Assembly: GCA_032433765.1 (NCBI GenBank)
Contig: JAVIAB010000041.1
Span: 80,461,928-80,525,927 of the forward strand
Length of the DNA: 64,000 nt
Source of the DNA: Megaustenia siamemsis
Lineage: Eukaryota; Mollusca; Gastropoda; Stylommatophora; Ariophantidae
Reading direction: 5' to 3'
The notes under the pieces are model-generated. The model did no database searches. It was not told the DNA's origin and saw nothing but the letters and a program-made list of their open reading frames with translations. Of this stretch, positions 31,690-46,600 are shown piece after piece; within the stretch, counting starts at the first letter, position 1; each line of letters opens with the position of its first letter. The position numbers were made by a program, and so were the translations under genes.

Positions 31690-34600
31690 GTGGGAGTACT
31701 ATAACAATGATCTCTGTAGTTTGTGTACTATAACAATGATCTCTGTAATTTGTGTACTATAACAATTATCTCTGTAGTTTGTGTACTATAACAATGATCT
31801 CTGTAGTTTGTGTACTATAACAATGATCTCTGTAGTTTGTGTACTATAACAATGATCTCTGTAATTTGTGTACTATAACAATTATCTCTGTAGTTTGTGT
31901 ACTATAACAATGATCTCTGTAGTTTGTGTATACTATAATAATGATCTCTGTAGTGTGTGTACTATAACAATGGTCTCTGTAGTGTGTGTACTATAACAAT
32001 GATCTCTGTAGTTTGTGTACTATAACAATGATCTCTGTAGTGTGTGTACTATAACAATGATCTCTGTAGTGTGTGTACTATAACAATGATCTCTGTAGTG
32101 TGTGTACTATAACAATTCTCTCTGTAATTTGTGTACTATAACAATTATCTCTGTAGTTTGTGTACTATAACAATGATCTCTGTAGTGTGTGTACTATAAC
32201 AATGGTATCTGTAGTGTGTGTACTATAACAATGATCTGTGTAGTTTGTGTACTATAACAATGATCTCTGTAGTTTGTGTACTATAACAATGGTATCTGTA
32301 GTGTGTGTACTATAACAATGATCTGTGTAATTTGTGTACTATAACAATGATCTCTGTAATTTGTGTACTATAACAATTATCTCTGTAGTTTGTGTACTAT
32401 AACAATGATCTGTGTAGTTTGTGTACTATAACAATGATCTCTGTAGTGTGTGTACTATAACAATGATCTCTGTACTATAACAATGATCGTTGTACTATAA
32501 CAATGATCTCTGTAGTTTGTGTACTATAACAATGATCTCTGTAGTTTGTGTACTATAACAATGATCTCTGTAGTGTGTGTACTATAACAATGATCTCTGT
32601 AGTGTGTGTACTATAACAATGATCTCTGTAGTGTGTGTACTATAACAATAATCTCTGTAGTGTGTGTACTATAACAATGATCTCTGTAGTTTGTGTACTA
32701 TAACAATGATCTCTGTAGTGTGTGTACTATAACAATGATCTCTGTAGTTTGTGTACTATAACAATGATCTCTGTAGTGTGTGTACTATAACAATGATCTC
32801 TGTAGTTTGTGTACTATAACAATGATCTCTGTAGTTTGTGTACTATAACAATGATCTCTGTAGTTTGTGTACTATAACAATGATCTCTGTAGTTTGTGTA
32901 CTATAACAATGATCTCTGTAGTGTGTGTACTATAACAATGATCTCTGTAGTTTGTGTACTATAACAATGATCTGTGTAGTTTGTGTACTATAACAATGAT
33001 CTCTGTAGTGTGTGTAATATAACAATAATCTCTGTAGTGTGTGTACTATAACAATGATCTCTGTAGTGTGTGTACTATAACAATGATCTGTGTAGTGTGT
33101 GTACTATAACAATGATCTCTGTAGTGTGTGTACTATAACAGTGATCTGTGTAGTGTGTGTACTATAACAATGATCTGTGTAGTGTGTGTACTATAACAAT
33201 GATCTCTGTAGTGTGTGTACTATAACAATGATCTCTGTAGTGTGTGTACTATAACAATAATCTCTGTAGTGTGTGTACTATAACAATGATCTCTGTAGTG
33301 TGTGTACTATAACAATGATCTCTGTAGTGTGTGTACTATAACAATGATCTGTGTAGTGTGTGTACTATAACAATGATCTCTGTAGTGTGTGTACTATAAC
33401 AATGATCTCTGTAGTGTGTGTACTATAACAATAATCTCTGTAGTGTGTGTTCTATAACAATGATCTCTGTAGTGTGTGTACTATAACAATGGTCTCTGTA
33501 GTGTGTGTACTATAACAATGATCTCTGTACTATAACAATAATCTCGGTAGTGTGTGTACTATAACAACGATCTCTGTAGTGAGTGTACTATAACAATGAT
33601 CTCTGTAGTTTGTGTACTATAACAATGATCTCTGTAGTGTGTGTACTATAACAATGATCTGTGTAGTGTGTGTAATATAACAATAATCTCTGTAGTGTGT
33701 GTACTATAACAATGATCTCTGTAGTGTGTGTACTAAAACAATGATCTCTGTAGTGTGTGTAATATAACAATAATCTCTGTAGTGTGTGTACTATAACAAT
33801 GATCTCTGTAGTGTGTGTACTATAACAATGATCTGTGTAGTGTGTGTACTATAACAATGATCTCTGTACTATAACAATGATCTCTGTACTATAACAATGA
33901 TCTCTGTAGTGTGTGTACTATAACAATGATCTCTGTACTATAACAATGATCTCTGTACTATAACAATGATCTCTGTAGTGTGTGTACTATAACAATGATC
34001 TCTGTAGTGTGTGTACTATAACAATGATCTCTGTACTATAACAATGATCGTTGTACTATAACAATGATCTCTGTAGTTTGTGTACTCAATGATCTCTGTA
34101 GTGTGTGTACTATAACAATGATCTCTGTACTATAACAATGATCTCTGTAGTGTGTGTACTATAACAATGATCTCTGTAGTGTGTGTACTATAACAATGAT
34201 CTCTGTACTATAACAATGATCTCTGTAGTGTGTGTACTATAACAATGATCTCTGTAGTGTGTGTACTATAACAATGATCTCTGTACTATAACAATGATCT
34301 CTGTAGTGTGTGTACTATAACAATGATCTCTGTAGTGTGTGTACTATAACAATGATCTTTGTAGTGTGTGTACTATAACGATGATCTGTGTAGTGTGTGT
34401 ACTATAACAATGATCTCTGTAGTGTGTGTACTATAACAATGATCTCTGTACTATAACAATGATCTGTGTAGTGTGTGTACTATAACAATGATCTCTGTAC
34501 TATAACAATAATCTCTGTAGTGTGTGTACTATAACAATGGTCTCTGTAGTTTTTGTACTATAACAATGATCTCTGTAGTGTGTGTACTATAACAATGATC

Positions 34601-37600
34601 TCTGTACTATAACAATGATCTCTGTAGTGTGTGTACTATAACAATGATCTCTGTAGTGTGTGTACTATAACAATGGTCTCTGTAGTGTGTGTACTATAAC
34701 AATGATCTCTGTAGTTTGTGTACTATAACAATGATCTCTGTAATTTGTGTACTATAACAATTATCTCTGTAGTTTGTGTACTATAACAATGATCTCTGTA
34801 GTTTGTGTACTATAACAATGATCTCTGTAGTTTGTGTACTATAACAATGATCTCTGTAATTTGTGTACTATAACAATTATCTCTGTAGTTTGTGTACTAT
34901 AACAATGATCTCTGTAGTTTGTGTATACTATAATAATGATCTCTGTAGTGTGTGTACTATAACAATGGTCTCTGTAGTGTGTGTACTATAACAATGATCT
35001 CTGTAGTTTGTGTACTATAACAATGATCTCTGTAGTGTGTGTACTATAACAATGATCTCTGTAGTGTGTGTACTATAACAATGATCTCTGTAGTGTGTGT
35101 ACTATAACAATTCTCTCTGTAATTTGTGTACTATAACAATTATCTCTGTAGTTTGTGTACTATAACAATGATCTCTGTAGTGTGTGTACTATAACAATGG
35201 TATCTGTAGTGTGTGTACTATAACAATGATCTGTGTAGTTTGTGTACTATAACAATGATCTCTGTAGTTTGTGTACTATAACAATGGTATCTGTAGTGTG
35301 TGTACTATAACAATGATCTGTGTAATTTGTGTACTATAACAATGATCTCTGTAATTTGTGTACTATAACAATTATCTCTGTAGTTTGTGTACTATAACAA
35401 TGATCTCTGTAGTTTGTGTACTATAACAATGATCTCTGTAGTGTGTGTAATACAACAATAATCTCTGTAGTGTGTGTACTATAACAATGATCTCTGTAGT
35501 GTGTGTACTATAACAATGATCTGTGTAGTTTGTGTACTATAACAATGATCTCTGTAGTGTGTGTACTATAACAATGATCTCTGTACTATAACAATGATCG
35601 TTGTACTATAACAATGATCTCTGTAGTTTGTGTACTATAACAATGATCTCTGTAGTTTGTGCACTATAACAATGATCTCTGTAGTGTGTGTACTATAACA
35701 ATGATCTCTGTAGTGTGTGTACTATAACAATGATCTCTGTAGTGTGTGTACTATAACAATAATCTCTGTAGTGTGTGTACTATAACAATGATCTCTGTAG
35801 TTTGTGTACTATAACAATGATCTCTGTAGTGTGTGTACTATAACAATGATCTCTGTAGTTTGTGTACTATAACAATGATCTCTGTAGTGTGTGTACTATA
35901 ACAATGATCTCTGTAGTTTGTGTACTATAACAATGATCTCTGTAGTTTGTGTACTATAACAATGATCTCTGTAGTTTGTGTACTATAACAATGATCTCTG
36001 TAGTTTGTGTACTATAACAATGATCTCTGTAGTGTGTGTACTATAACAATGATCTCTGTAGTTTGTGTACTATAACAATGATCTGTGTAGTTTGTGTACT
36101 ATAACAATGATCTCTGTAGTGTGTGTAATATAACAATAATCTCTGTAGTGTGTGTACTATAACAATGATCTCTGTAGTGTGTGTACTATAACAATGATCT
36201 GTGTAGTGTGTGTACTATAACAATGATCTCTGTAGTGTGTGTACTATAACAGTGATCTGTGTAGTGTGTGTACTATAACAATGATCTGTGTAGTGTGTGT
36301 ACTATAACAATGATCTCTGTAGTGTGTGTACTATAACAATGATCTCTGTAGTGTGTGTACTATAACAATAATCTCTGTAGTGTGTGTACTATAACAATGA
36401 TCTCTGTAGTGTGTGTACTATAACAATGATCTCTGTAGTGTGTGTACTATAACAATGATCTGTGTAGTGTGTGTACTATAACAATGATCTCTGTAGTGTG
36501 TGTACTATAACAATGATCTCTGTAGTGTGTGTACTATAACAATAATCTCTGTAGTGTGTGTTCTATAACAATGATCTCTGTAGTGTGTGTACTATAACAA
36601 TGGTCTCTGTAGTGTGTGTACTATAACAATGATCTCTGTACTATAACAATAATCTCGGTAGTGTGTGTACTATAACAACGATCTCTGTAGTGAGTGTACT
36701 ATAACAATGATCTCTGTAGTTTGTGTACTATAACAATGATCTCTGTAGTGTGTGTACTATAACAATGATCTGTGTAGTGTGTGTAATATAACAATAATCT
36801 CTGTAGTGTGTGTACTATAACAATGATCTCTGTAGTGTGTGTACTAAAACAATGATCTCTGTAGTGTGTGTAATATAACAATAATCTCTGTAGTGTGTGT
36901 ACTATAACAATGATCTCTGTAGTGTGTGTACTATAACAATGATCTGTGTAGTGTGTGTACTATAACAATGATCTCTGTACTATAACAATGATCTCTGTAC
37001 TATAACAATGATCTCTGTAGTGTGTGTACTATAACAATGATCTCTGTACTATAACAATGATCTCTGTACTATAACAATGATCTCTGTAGTGTGTGTACTA
37101 TAACAATGATCTCTGTAGTGTGTGTACTATAACAATGATCTCTGTACTATAACAATGATCGTTGTACTATAACAATGATCTCTGTAGTTTGTGTACTCAA
37201 TGATCTCTGTAGTGTGTGTACTATAACAATGATCTCTGTACTATAACAATGATCTCTGTAGTGTGTGTACTATAACAATGATCTCTGTAGTGTGTGTACT
37301 ATAACAATGATCTCTGTACTATAACAATGATCTCTGTAGTGTGTGTACTATAACAATGATCTCTGTAGTGTGTGTACTATAACAATGATCTCTGTACTAT
37401 AACAATGATCTCTGTAGTGTGTGTACTATAACAATGATCTCTGTAGTGTGTGTACTATAACAATGATCTTTGTAGTGTGTGTACTATAACGATGATCTGT
37501 GTAGTGTGTGTACTATAACAATGATCTCTGTAGTGTGTGTACTATAACAATGATCTCTGTACTATAACAATGATCTGTGTAGTGTGTGTACTATAACAAT

Positions 37601-40600
37601 GATCTCTGTACTATAACAATGATCTCTGTAGTGTGTGTACTATAACAATGGTCTCTGTAGTTTTTGTACTATAACAATTATCTCTGTAGTGTGTGTACTA
37701 TAACAATGATCTCTGTACTATAACAATGATCTCTGTAGTGTGTGTACTATAACAATGATCTCTGTAGTGTGTGTACTATAACAATGGTCTCTGTAGTGTG
37801 TGTACTATAACAATGATCTCTGTACTATAACAATGATCTGTGTAGTGTGTGTACTATAACAATGATCTCTGTACTATAACAATAATCTCTGTAGTGTGTG
37901 TACTATAACAATGATCTGTGTAGTGTGTGTACTATAACAATGATCTCTGTACTATAACAATGATCTGTGTAGTGTGTGTACTATAACAATGATCTCTGTA
38001 GTGTGTGTACTATAACAATGATCTGTGTAGTGTGTGTACTATAACAATGATCTCTGTAGTGTGTGTACTATAACAGTGATCTGTGTAGTGTGTATACTAT
38101 AACAATGATCTGTGTAGTGTGTGTACTATAACAATGATCACTGTAGTGTGTGTACTATAACAATGATCTCTGTAGTGTGTGTACTATAACAATAATCTCT
38201 GTAGTGTGTGTACTATAACAATGATCTCTGTAGTGTGTGTACTATAACAATGATCTCTGTAGTGTGTGTACTATAACTGATCTGTGTAGTGTGTGTACTA
38301 TAACAATGATCTCTGTAGTGTGTGTACTATAACAATGATCTCTGTAGTGTGTGTACTATAACAATAATCTCTGTAGTGTGTGTTCTATAACAATGATCTC
38401 TGTAGTGTGTGTACTATAACAATGGTCTCTGTACTATAACAATAATCTCTGTAGTGTGTGTACTATAACAACGATCTCTGTAGTGAGTGTACTATAACAA
38501 TGATCTCTGTAGTTTGTGTACTATAACAATGATCTCTGTAGTGTGTGTACTATAACAATGATCTGTGTAGTGTGTGTAATATAACAATAATCTCTGTAGT
38601 GTGTGTACTATAACAATGATCTCTGTAGTGTGTGTACTAAAACAATGATCTCTGTAGTGTGTGTAATATAACAATAATCTCTGTAGTGTGTGTACTATAA
38701 CAATGATCTCTGTAGTGTGTGTACTATAACAATGATCTGTGTAGTGTGTGTACTATAACAATGATCTCTGTAGTGTGTGTACTATAACAATGATCTCTGT
38801 AGTGTGTGTACTATAACAATGATCTCTGTACTATAACAATGATCGTTGTACTATAACAATGATCTCTGTAGTTTGTGTACTATAACAATGATCTCTGTAG
38901 TGTGTGTACTATAACAATGATCACTGTACTATAACAATGATCTCTGTAGTGTGTGTACTATAACAATGATCTCTGTAGTGTGTGTACTATAACAATGATC
39001 TCTGTACTATAACAATGATCTGTGTAGTGTGTGTAATATAACAATAATCTCTGTAGTGTGTGTACTATAACAATGATCTCTGTAGTGTGTGTACTAAAAC
39101 AATGATCTCTGTAGTGTGTGTAATATAACAATAATATCTGTAGTGTGTGTACTATAACAATGATCTCTGTAGTGTGTGTACTATAACAATGATCTGTGTA
39201 GTGTGTGTACTATAACAATGATCTCTGTAGTGTGTGTACTATAACAATGATCTCTGTACTATAACAATGATCTCTGTAGTGTGTGTACTATAACAATGAT
39301 CTCTGTACTATAACAATGATCTCTGTAGTGTGTGTACTATAAAAATGATCTCTGTAGTGTGTGTACTATAACAATGATCTCTGTACTATAACAATGATCG
39401 TTGTACTATAACAATGATCACTGTAGTTTGTGTACTATAACAATGATCTCTGTAGTGTGTGTACTATAACAATGATCTCTGTACTATAACAATGATCTCT
39501 GTAGTGTGTGAACTATAACAATGATCTCTGTAGTGTGTGTACTATAACAATGATCTCTGTACTATAACAATGATCTCTGTAGTGTGTGTACTATAACAAT
39601 GATCTCTGTAGTGTGTGTACTATAACAATGATCTCTGTACTATAACAATGATCTCTGTAGTGTGTGTACTATAACAATGATCTCTGTAGTGTGTGTACTA
39701 TAACAATGATCTTTGTAGTGTGTGTACTATAACGATGATCTGTGTAGTGTGTGTACTATAACAATGATCTCTGTAGTGTGTGTACTATAACAATGATCTC
39801 TGTACTATAACAATTATCTGTGTAGTGTGTGTACTATAACAATGATCTCTGTACTATAACAATGATCTCTGTAGTGTGTGTACTATAACAATGGTCTCTG
39901 TAGTTTTTGTACTATAACAATGATCTCTGTAGTGTGTGTACTATAACAATGATCTCTGTACTATAACAATGATCTCTGTAGTGTGTGTACTATAACAATG
40001 ATCTCTGTAGTGTGTGTACTATAACAATGGTCTCTGTAGTGTGTGTACTATAACAATGATCTCTGTACTATAACAATGATCTGTGTAGTGTGTGTACTAT
40101 AACAATGATCTCTGTACTATAACAATAATCTCTGTAGTGTGTGTACTATAACAATGATCTGTGTAGTGTGTGTACTATAACAATGATCTCTGTACTATAA
40201 CAATGATCTGTGTAGTGTGTGTACTATAACAATGATCTCTGTAGTGTGTGTACTATAACAATGATCTGTGTAGTGTGTGTACTATAACAATGATCTCTGT
40301 AGTGTGTGTACTATAACAGTGATCTGTGTAGTGTGTGTACTATAACAGTGATCTGTGTAGTGTGTGTACTATAACAATGATCTGTGTAGTGTGTGTACTA
40401 TAACAATGATCTCTGTAGTGTGTGTACTATAACAATGATCTCTGTAGTGTGTGTACTATAACAATAATCTCTGTAGTGTGTGTACTATAACAATGATCTC
40501 TGTAGTGTGTGTACTATAACAATGATCTCTGTAGTGTGTGTACTATAACAATGATCTGTGTAGTGTGTGTACTATAACAATGATCTCTGTAGTGTGTGTA

Positions 40601-43600
40601 CTATAACAATGATCTCTGTAGTGTGTGTACTATAACAATAATCTCTGTAGTGTGTGTTCTATAACAATGATCTCTGTAGTGTGTGTACTATAACAATGGT
40701 CTCTGTAGTGTGTGTACTATAACAATGATCTCTGTACTATAACAATAATCTCTGTAGTGTGTGTACTATAACAACGATCTCTGTAGTGAGTGTACTATAA
40801 CAATGATCTCTGTAGTTTGTGTACTATAACAATGATCTCTGTAGTGTGTGTACTATAACAATGTTCTGTGTAGTGTGTGTACTATAACAATGATCTGTGT
40901 AGTGTGTGTACTATAACAATGATCTCTGTAGTGTGTGTACTATAACAATGATCTCTGTAGTGTGTGTACTATAACAATGATCTCTGTAGTGTGTGTACTA
41001 TAACATTGATCTGTGTAGTGTGTGTACTATAACAATGATCTATGTAGTGTGTGTACTATAACAATGATCTCTGTAGTGTGTGTACTATAACAATAATCTC
41101 TGTAGTGTGTGTTCTATAACAATGACCTCTGTAGTGTGTGTACTATAACAATGGTCTCTGTAGTGTGTGTACTATGACAATGATCTCTGTACTATAACAA
41201 TAATCTCTGTAGTGTGTGTACTATAACAACGATCTCTGTAGTGAGTGTACTATAACAATGATCTCTGTAGTTTGTGTACTATAACAATGATCTCTGTAGT
41301 GTGTGTACTATAACAATGATCTGTGTAGTGTGTGTAATATAACAATAATCTCTGTAGTGTGTGTACTATAACAATGATCTCTGTAGTGTGTGTACTAAAA
41401 CAATGATCTCTGTAGTGTGTGTAATATAACAATAATCTCTGTAGTGTGTGTACTATAACAATGATCTCTGTAGTGTGTGTACTATAACAATGATCTGTGT
41501 AGTGTGTGTACTATAACAATGATCTCTGTAGTTTGTGTACTATAACAATGATCTCTGTACTATAACAATGATCTCTGTAGTGTGTGTACTATAACAATGA
41601 TCTCTGTACTATAACAATGATCTCTGTACTATAACAATGATCTCTGTAGTGTGTGTACTATAACAATGATCTCTGTAGTGTGTGTACTATAACAATGATC
41701 TCTGTACTATAACAATGATCGTTGTACTATAACAATGATCTCTGTAGTTTGTGTACTATAACAATGATCTCTGTAGTGTGTGTACTATAACAATGATCTC
41801 TGTACTATAACAATGATCTCTGTAGTGTGTGTACTATCACAATGATCTCTGTAGTGTGTGTACTATAACAATGATCTCTGTACTATAACAATGATCTCTG
41901 TAGTGTGTGTACTATAACAATGATCTCTGTAGTGTGTGTACTATAACAATGATCTGTGTAGTGTGTGTACTATAACAATGATCTCTGTACTATAACAATG
42001 ATCTCTGTACTATAACAATGATCTCTGTAGTGTGTGTACTATAACAATGATCTCTGTACTATAACAATGATCTCTGTACTATAACAATGATCTCTGTAGT
42101 GTGTGTACTATAACAATGATCTCTGTAGTGTGTGTACTATAACAATGATCTCTGTACTATAACAATGATCGTTGTACTATAACAATGATCTCTGTAGTTT
42201 GTGTACTCAATGATCTCTGTAGTGTGTGTACTATAACAATGATCTCTGTACTATAACAATGATCTCTGTAGTGTGTGTACTATAACAATGATCTCTGTAG
42301 TGTGTGTACTATAACAATGATCTCTGTACTATAACAATGATCTCTGTAGTGTGTGTACTATAACAATGATCTCTGTAGTGTGTGTACTATAACAATGATC
42401 TCTGTACTATAACAATGATCTCTGTAGTGTGTGTACTATAACAATGATCTCTGTAGTGTGTGTACTATAACAATGATCTTTGTAGTGTGTGTACTATAAC
42501 GATGATCTGTGTAGTGTGTGTACTATAACAATGATCTCTGTAGTGTGTGTACTATAACAATGATCTCTGTACTATAACAATGATCTGTGTAGTGTGTGTA
42601 CTATAACAATGATCTCTGTACTATAACAATGATCTCTGTAGTGTGTGTACTATAACAATGGTCTCTGTAGTTTTTGTACTATAACAATGATCTCTGTAGT
42701 GTGTGTACTATAACAATGATCTCTGTACTATAACAATGATCTCTGTAGTGTGTATACTATAACAATGATCTCTGTAGTGTGTGTACTATAACAATGGTCT
42801 CTGTAGTGTGTGTACTATAACAATGATCTCTGTACTATAACAATGATCTGTGTAGTGTGTGTACTATAACAATGATCTCTGTACTATAACAATAATCTCT
42901 GTAGTGTGTGTACTATAACAATGATCTGTGTAGTGTGTGTACTATAACAATGATCTCTGTACTATAACAATGATCTGTGTAGTGTGTGTACTATAACAAT
43001 GATCTCTGTAGTGTGTGTACTATAACAATGATCTGTGTAGTGTGTGTACTATAACAATGATCTCTGTAGTGTGTGTACTATAACAGTGATCTGTGTAGTG
43101 TGTATACTATAACAATGATCTGTGTAGTGTGTGTACTATAACAATGATCACTGTAGTGTGTGTACTATAACAATGATCTCTGTAGTGTGTGTACTATAAC
43201 AATAATCTCTGTAGTGTGTGTACTATAACAATGATCTCTGTAGTGTGTGTACTATAACAATGATCTCTGTAGTGTGTGTACTATAACTGATCTGTGTAGT
43301 GTGTGTACTATAACAATGATCTCTGTAGTGTGTGTACTATAACAATGATCTCTGTAGTGTGTGTACTATAACAATAATCTCTGTAGTGTGTGTTCTATAA
43401 CAATGATCTCTGTAGTGTGTGTACTATAACAATGGTCTCTGTACTATAACAATAATCTCTGTAGTGTGTGTACTATAACAACGATCTCTGTAGTGAGTGT
43501 ACTATAACAATGATCTCTGTAGTTTGTGTACTATAACAATGATCTCTGTAGTGTGTGTACTATAACAATGATCTGTGTAGTGTGTGTAATATAACAATAA

Positions 43601-46600
43601 TCTCTGTAGTGTGTGTACTATAACAATGATCTCTGTAGTGTGTGTACTAAAACAATGATCTCTGTAGTGTGTGTAATATAACAATAATCTCTGTAGTGTG
43701 TGTACTATAACAATGATCTCTGTAGTGTGTGTACTATAACAATGATCTGTGTAGTGTGTGTACTATAACAATGATCTCTGTAGTGTGTGTACTATAACAA
43801 TGATCTCTGTAGTGTGTGTACTATAACAATGATCTCTGTACTATAACAATGATCTCTGTACTATAACAATGATCTCTGTAGTGTGTGTACTATAACAATG
43901 ATCTCTGTAGTGTGTGTACTATAACAATGATCTCTGTACTATAACAATGATCGTTGTACTATAACAATGATCTCTGTAGTTTGTGTACTATAACAATGAT
44001 CTCTGTAGTGTGTGTACTATAACAATGATCACTGTACTATAACAATGATCTCTGTAGTGTGTGTACTATAACAATGATCTCTGTAGTGTGTGTACTATAA
44101 CAATGATCTCTGTACTATAACAATGATCTGTGTAGTGTGTGTAATATAACAATAATCTCTGTAGTGTGTGTACTATAACAATGATCTCTGTAGTGTGTGT
44201 ACTAAAACAATGATCTCTGTAGTGTGTGTAATATAACAATAATATCTGTAGTGTGTGTACTATAACAATGATCTCTGTAGTGTGTGTACTATAACAATGA
44301 TCTGTGTAGTGTGTGTACTATAACAATGATCTCTGTAGTGTGTGTACTATAACAATGATCTCTGTACTATAACAATGATCTCTGTAGTGTGTGTACTATA
44401 ACAATGATCTCTGTACTATAACAATGATCTCTGTACTATAACAATGATCTCTGTAGTGTGTGTACTATAAAAATGATCTCTGTAGTGTGTGTACTATAAC
44501 AATGATCTCTGTACTATAACAATGATCGTTGTACTATAACAATGATCACTGTAGTTTGTGTACTATAACAATGATCTCTGTAGTGTGTGTACTATAACAA
44601 TGATCTCTGTACTATAACAATGATCTCTGTAGTGTGTGTACTATAACAATGATCTCTGTAGTGTGTGTACTATAACAATGATCTCTGTACTATAACAATG
44701 ATCTCTGTAGTGTGTGTACTATAACAATGATCTCTGTAGTGTGTGTACTATAACAATGATCTCTGTACTATAACAATGATCTCTGTAGTGTGTGTACTAT
44801 AACAATGATCTCTGTAGTGTGTGTACTATAACAATGATCTTTGTAGTGTGTGTACTATAACGATGATCTGTGTAGTGTGTGTACTATAACAATGATCTCT
44901 GTAGTGTGTGTACTATAACAATGATCTCTGTACTATAACAATTATCTGTGTAGTGTGTGTACTATAACAATGATCTCTGTACTATAACAATGATCTCTGT
45001 AGTGTGTGTACTATAACAATGGTCTCTGTAGTTTTTGTACTATAACAATGATCTCTGTAGTGTGTGTACTATAACAATGATCTCTGTACTATAACAATGA
45101 TCTCTGTAGTGTGTGTACTATAACAATGATCTCTGTAGTGTGTGTACTATAACAATGGTCTCTGTAGTGTGTGTACTATAACAATGATCTCTGTACTATA
45201 ACAATGATCTGTGTAGTGTGTGTACTATAACAATGATCTCTGTACTATAACAATAATCTCTGTAGTGTGTGTACTATAACAATGATCTGTGTAGTGTGTG
45301 TACTATAACAATGATCTCTGTACTATAACAATGATCTGTGTAGTGTGTGTACTATAACAATGATCTCTGTAGTGTGTGTACTATAACAATGATCTGTGTA
45401 GTGTGTGTACTATAACAATGATCTCTGTAGTGTGTGTACTATAACAGTGATCTGTGTAGTGTGTGTACTATAACAATGATCTGTGTAGTGTGTGTACTAT
45501 AACAATGATCTCTGTAGTGTGTGTACTATAACAATGATCTCTGTAGTGTGTGTACTATAACAATAATCTCTGTAGTGTGTGTACTATAACAATGATCTCT
45601 GTAGTGTGTGTACTATAACAATGATCTCTGTAGTGTGTGTACTATAACAATGATCTCTGTAGTGTGTGTACTATAACAATGATCTCTGTAGTGTGTGTAC
45701 TATAACAATGATCTCTGTAGTGTGTGTACTATAACAATAATCTCTGTAGTGTGTGTTCTATAACAATGATCTCTGTAGTGTGTGTACTATAACAATGGTC
45801 TCTGTAGTGTGTGTACTATAACAATGATCTCTGTACTATAACAATAATCTCTGTAGTGTGTGTACTATAACAACGATCTCTGTAGTGAGTGTACTATAAC
45901 AATGATCTCTGTAGTTTGTGTACTATAACAATGATCTCTGTAGTGTGTGTACTATAACAATGTTCTGTGTAGTGTGTGTACTATAACAATGATCTGTGTA
46001 GTGTGTGTACTATAACAATGATCTCTGTAGTGTGTGTACTATAACAATGATCTCTGTAGTGTGTGTACTATAACAATGATCTCTGTAGTGTGTGTACTAT
46101 AACAATGATCTGTGTAGTGTGTGTACTATAACAATGATCTCTGTAGTGTGTGTACTATAACAATGATCTCTGTAGTGTGTGTACTATAACAATAATCTCT
46201 GTAGTGTGTGTTCTATAACAATGACCTCTGTAGTGTGTGTACTATAACAATGGTCTCTGTAGTGTGTGTACTATAACAATGATCTCTGTACTATAACAAT
46301 AATCTCTGTAGTGTGTGTACTATAACAACGATCTCTGTAGTGAGTGTACTATAACAATGATCTCTGTAGTTTGTGTACTATAACAATGATCTCTGTAGTG
46401 TGTGTACTATAACAATGATCTGTGTAGTGTGTGTAATATAACAATAATCTCTGTAGTGTGTGTACTATAACAATGATCTCTGTAGTGTGTGTACTAAAAC
46501 AATGATCTCTGTAGTGTGTGTAATATAACAATAATCTCTGTAGTGTGTGTACTATAACAATGATCTCTGTAGTGTGTGTACTATAACAATGATCTGTGTA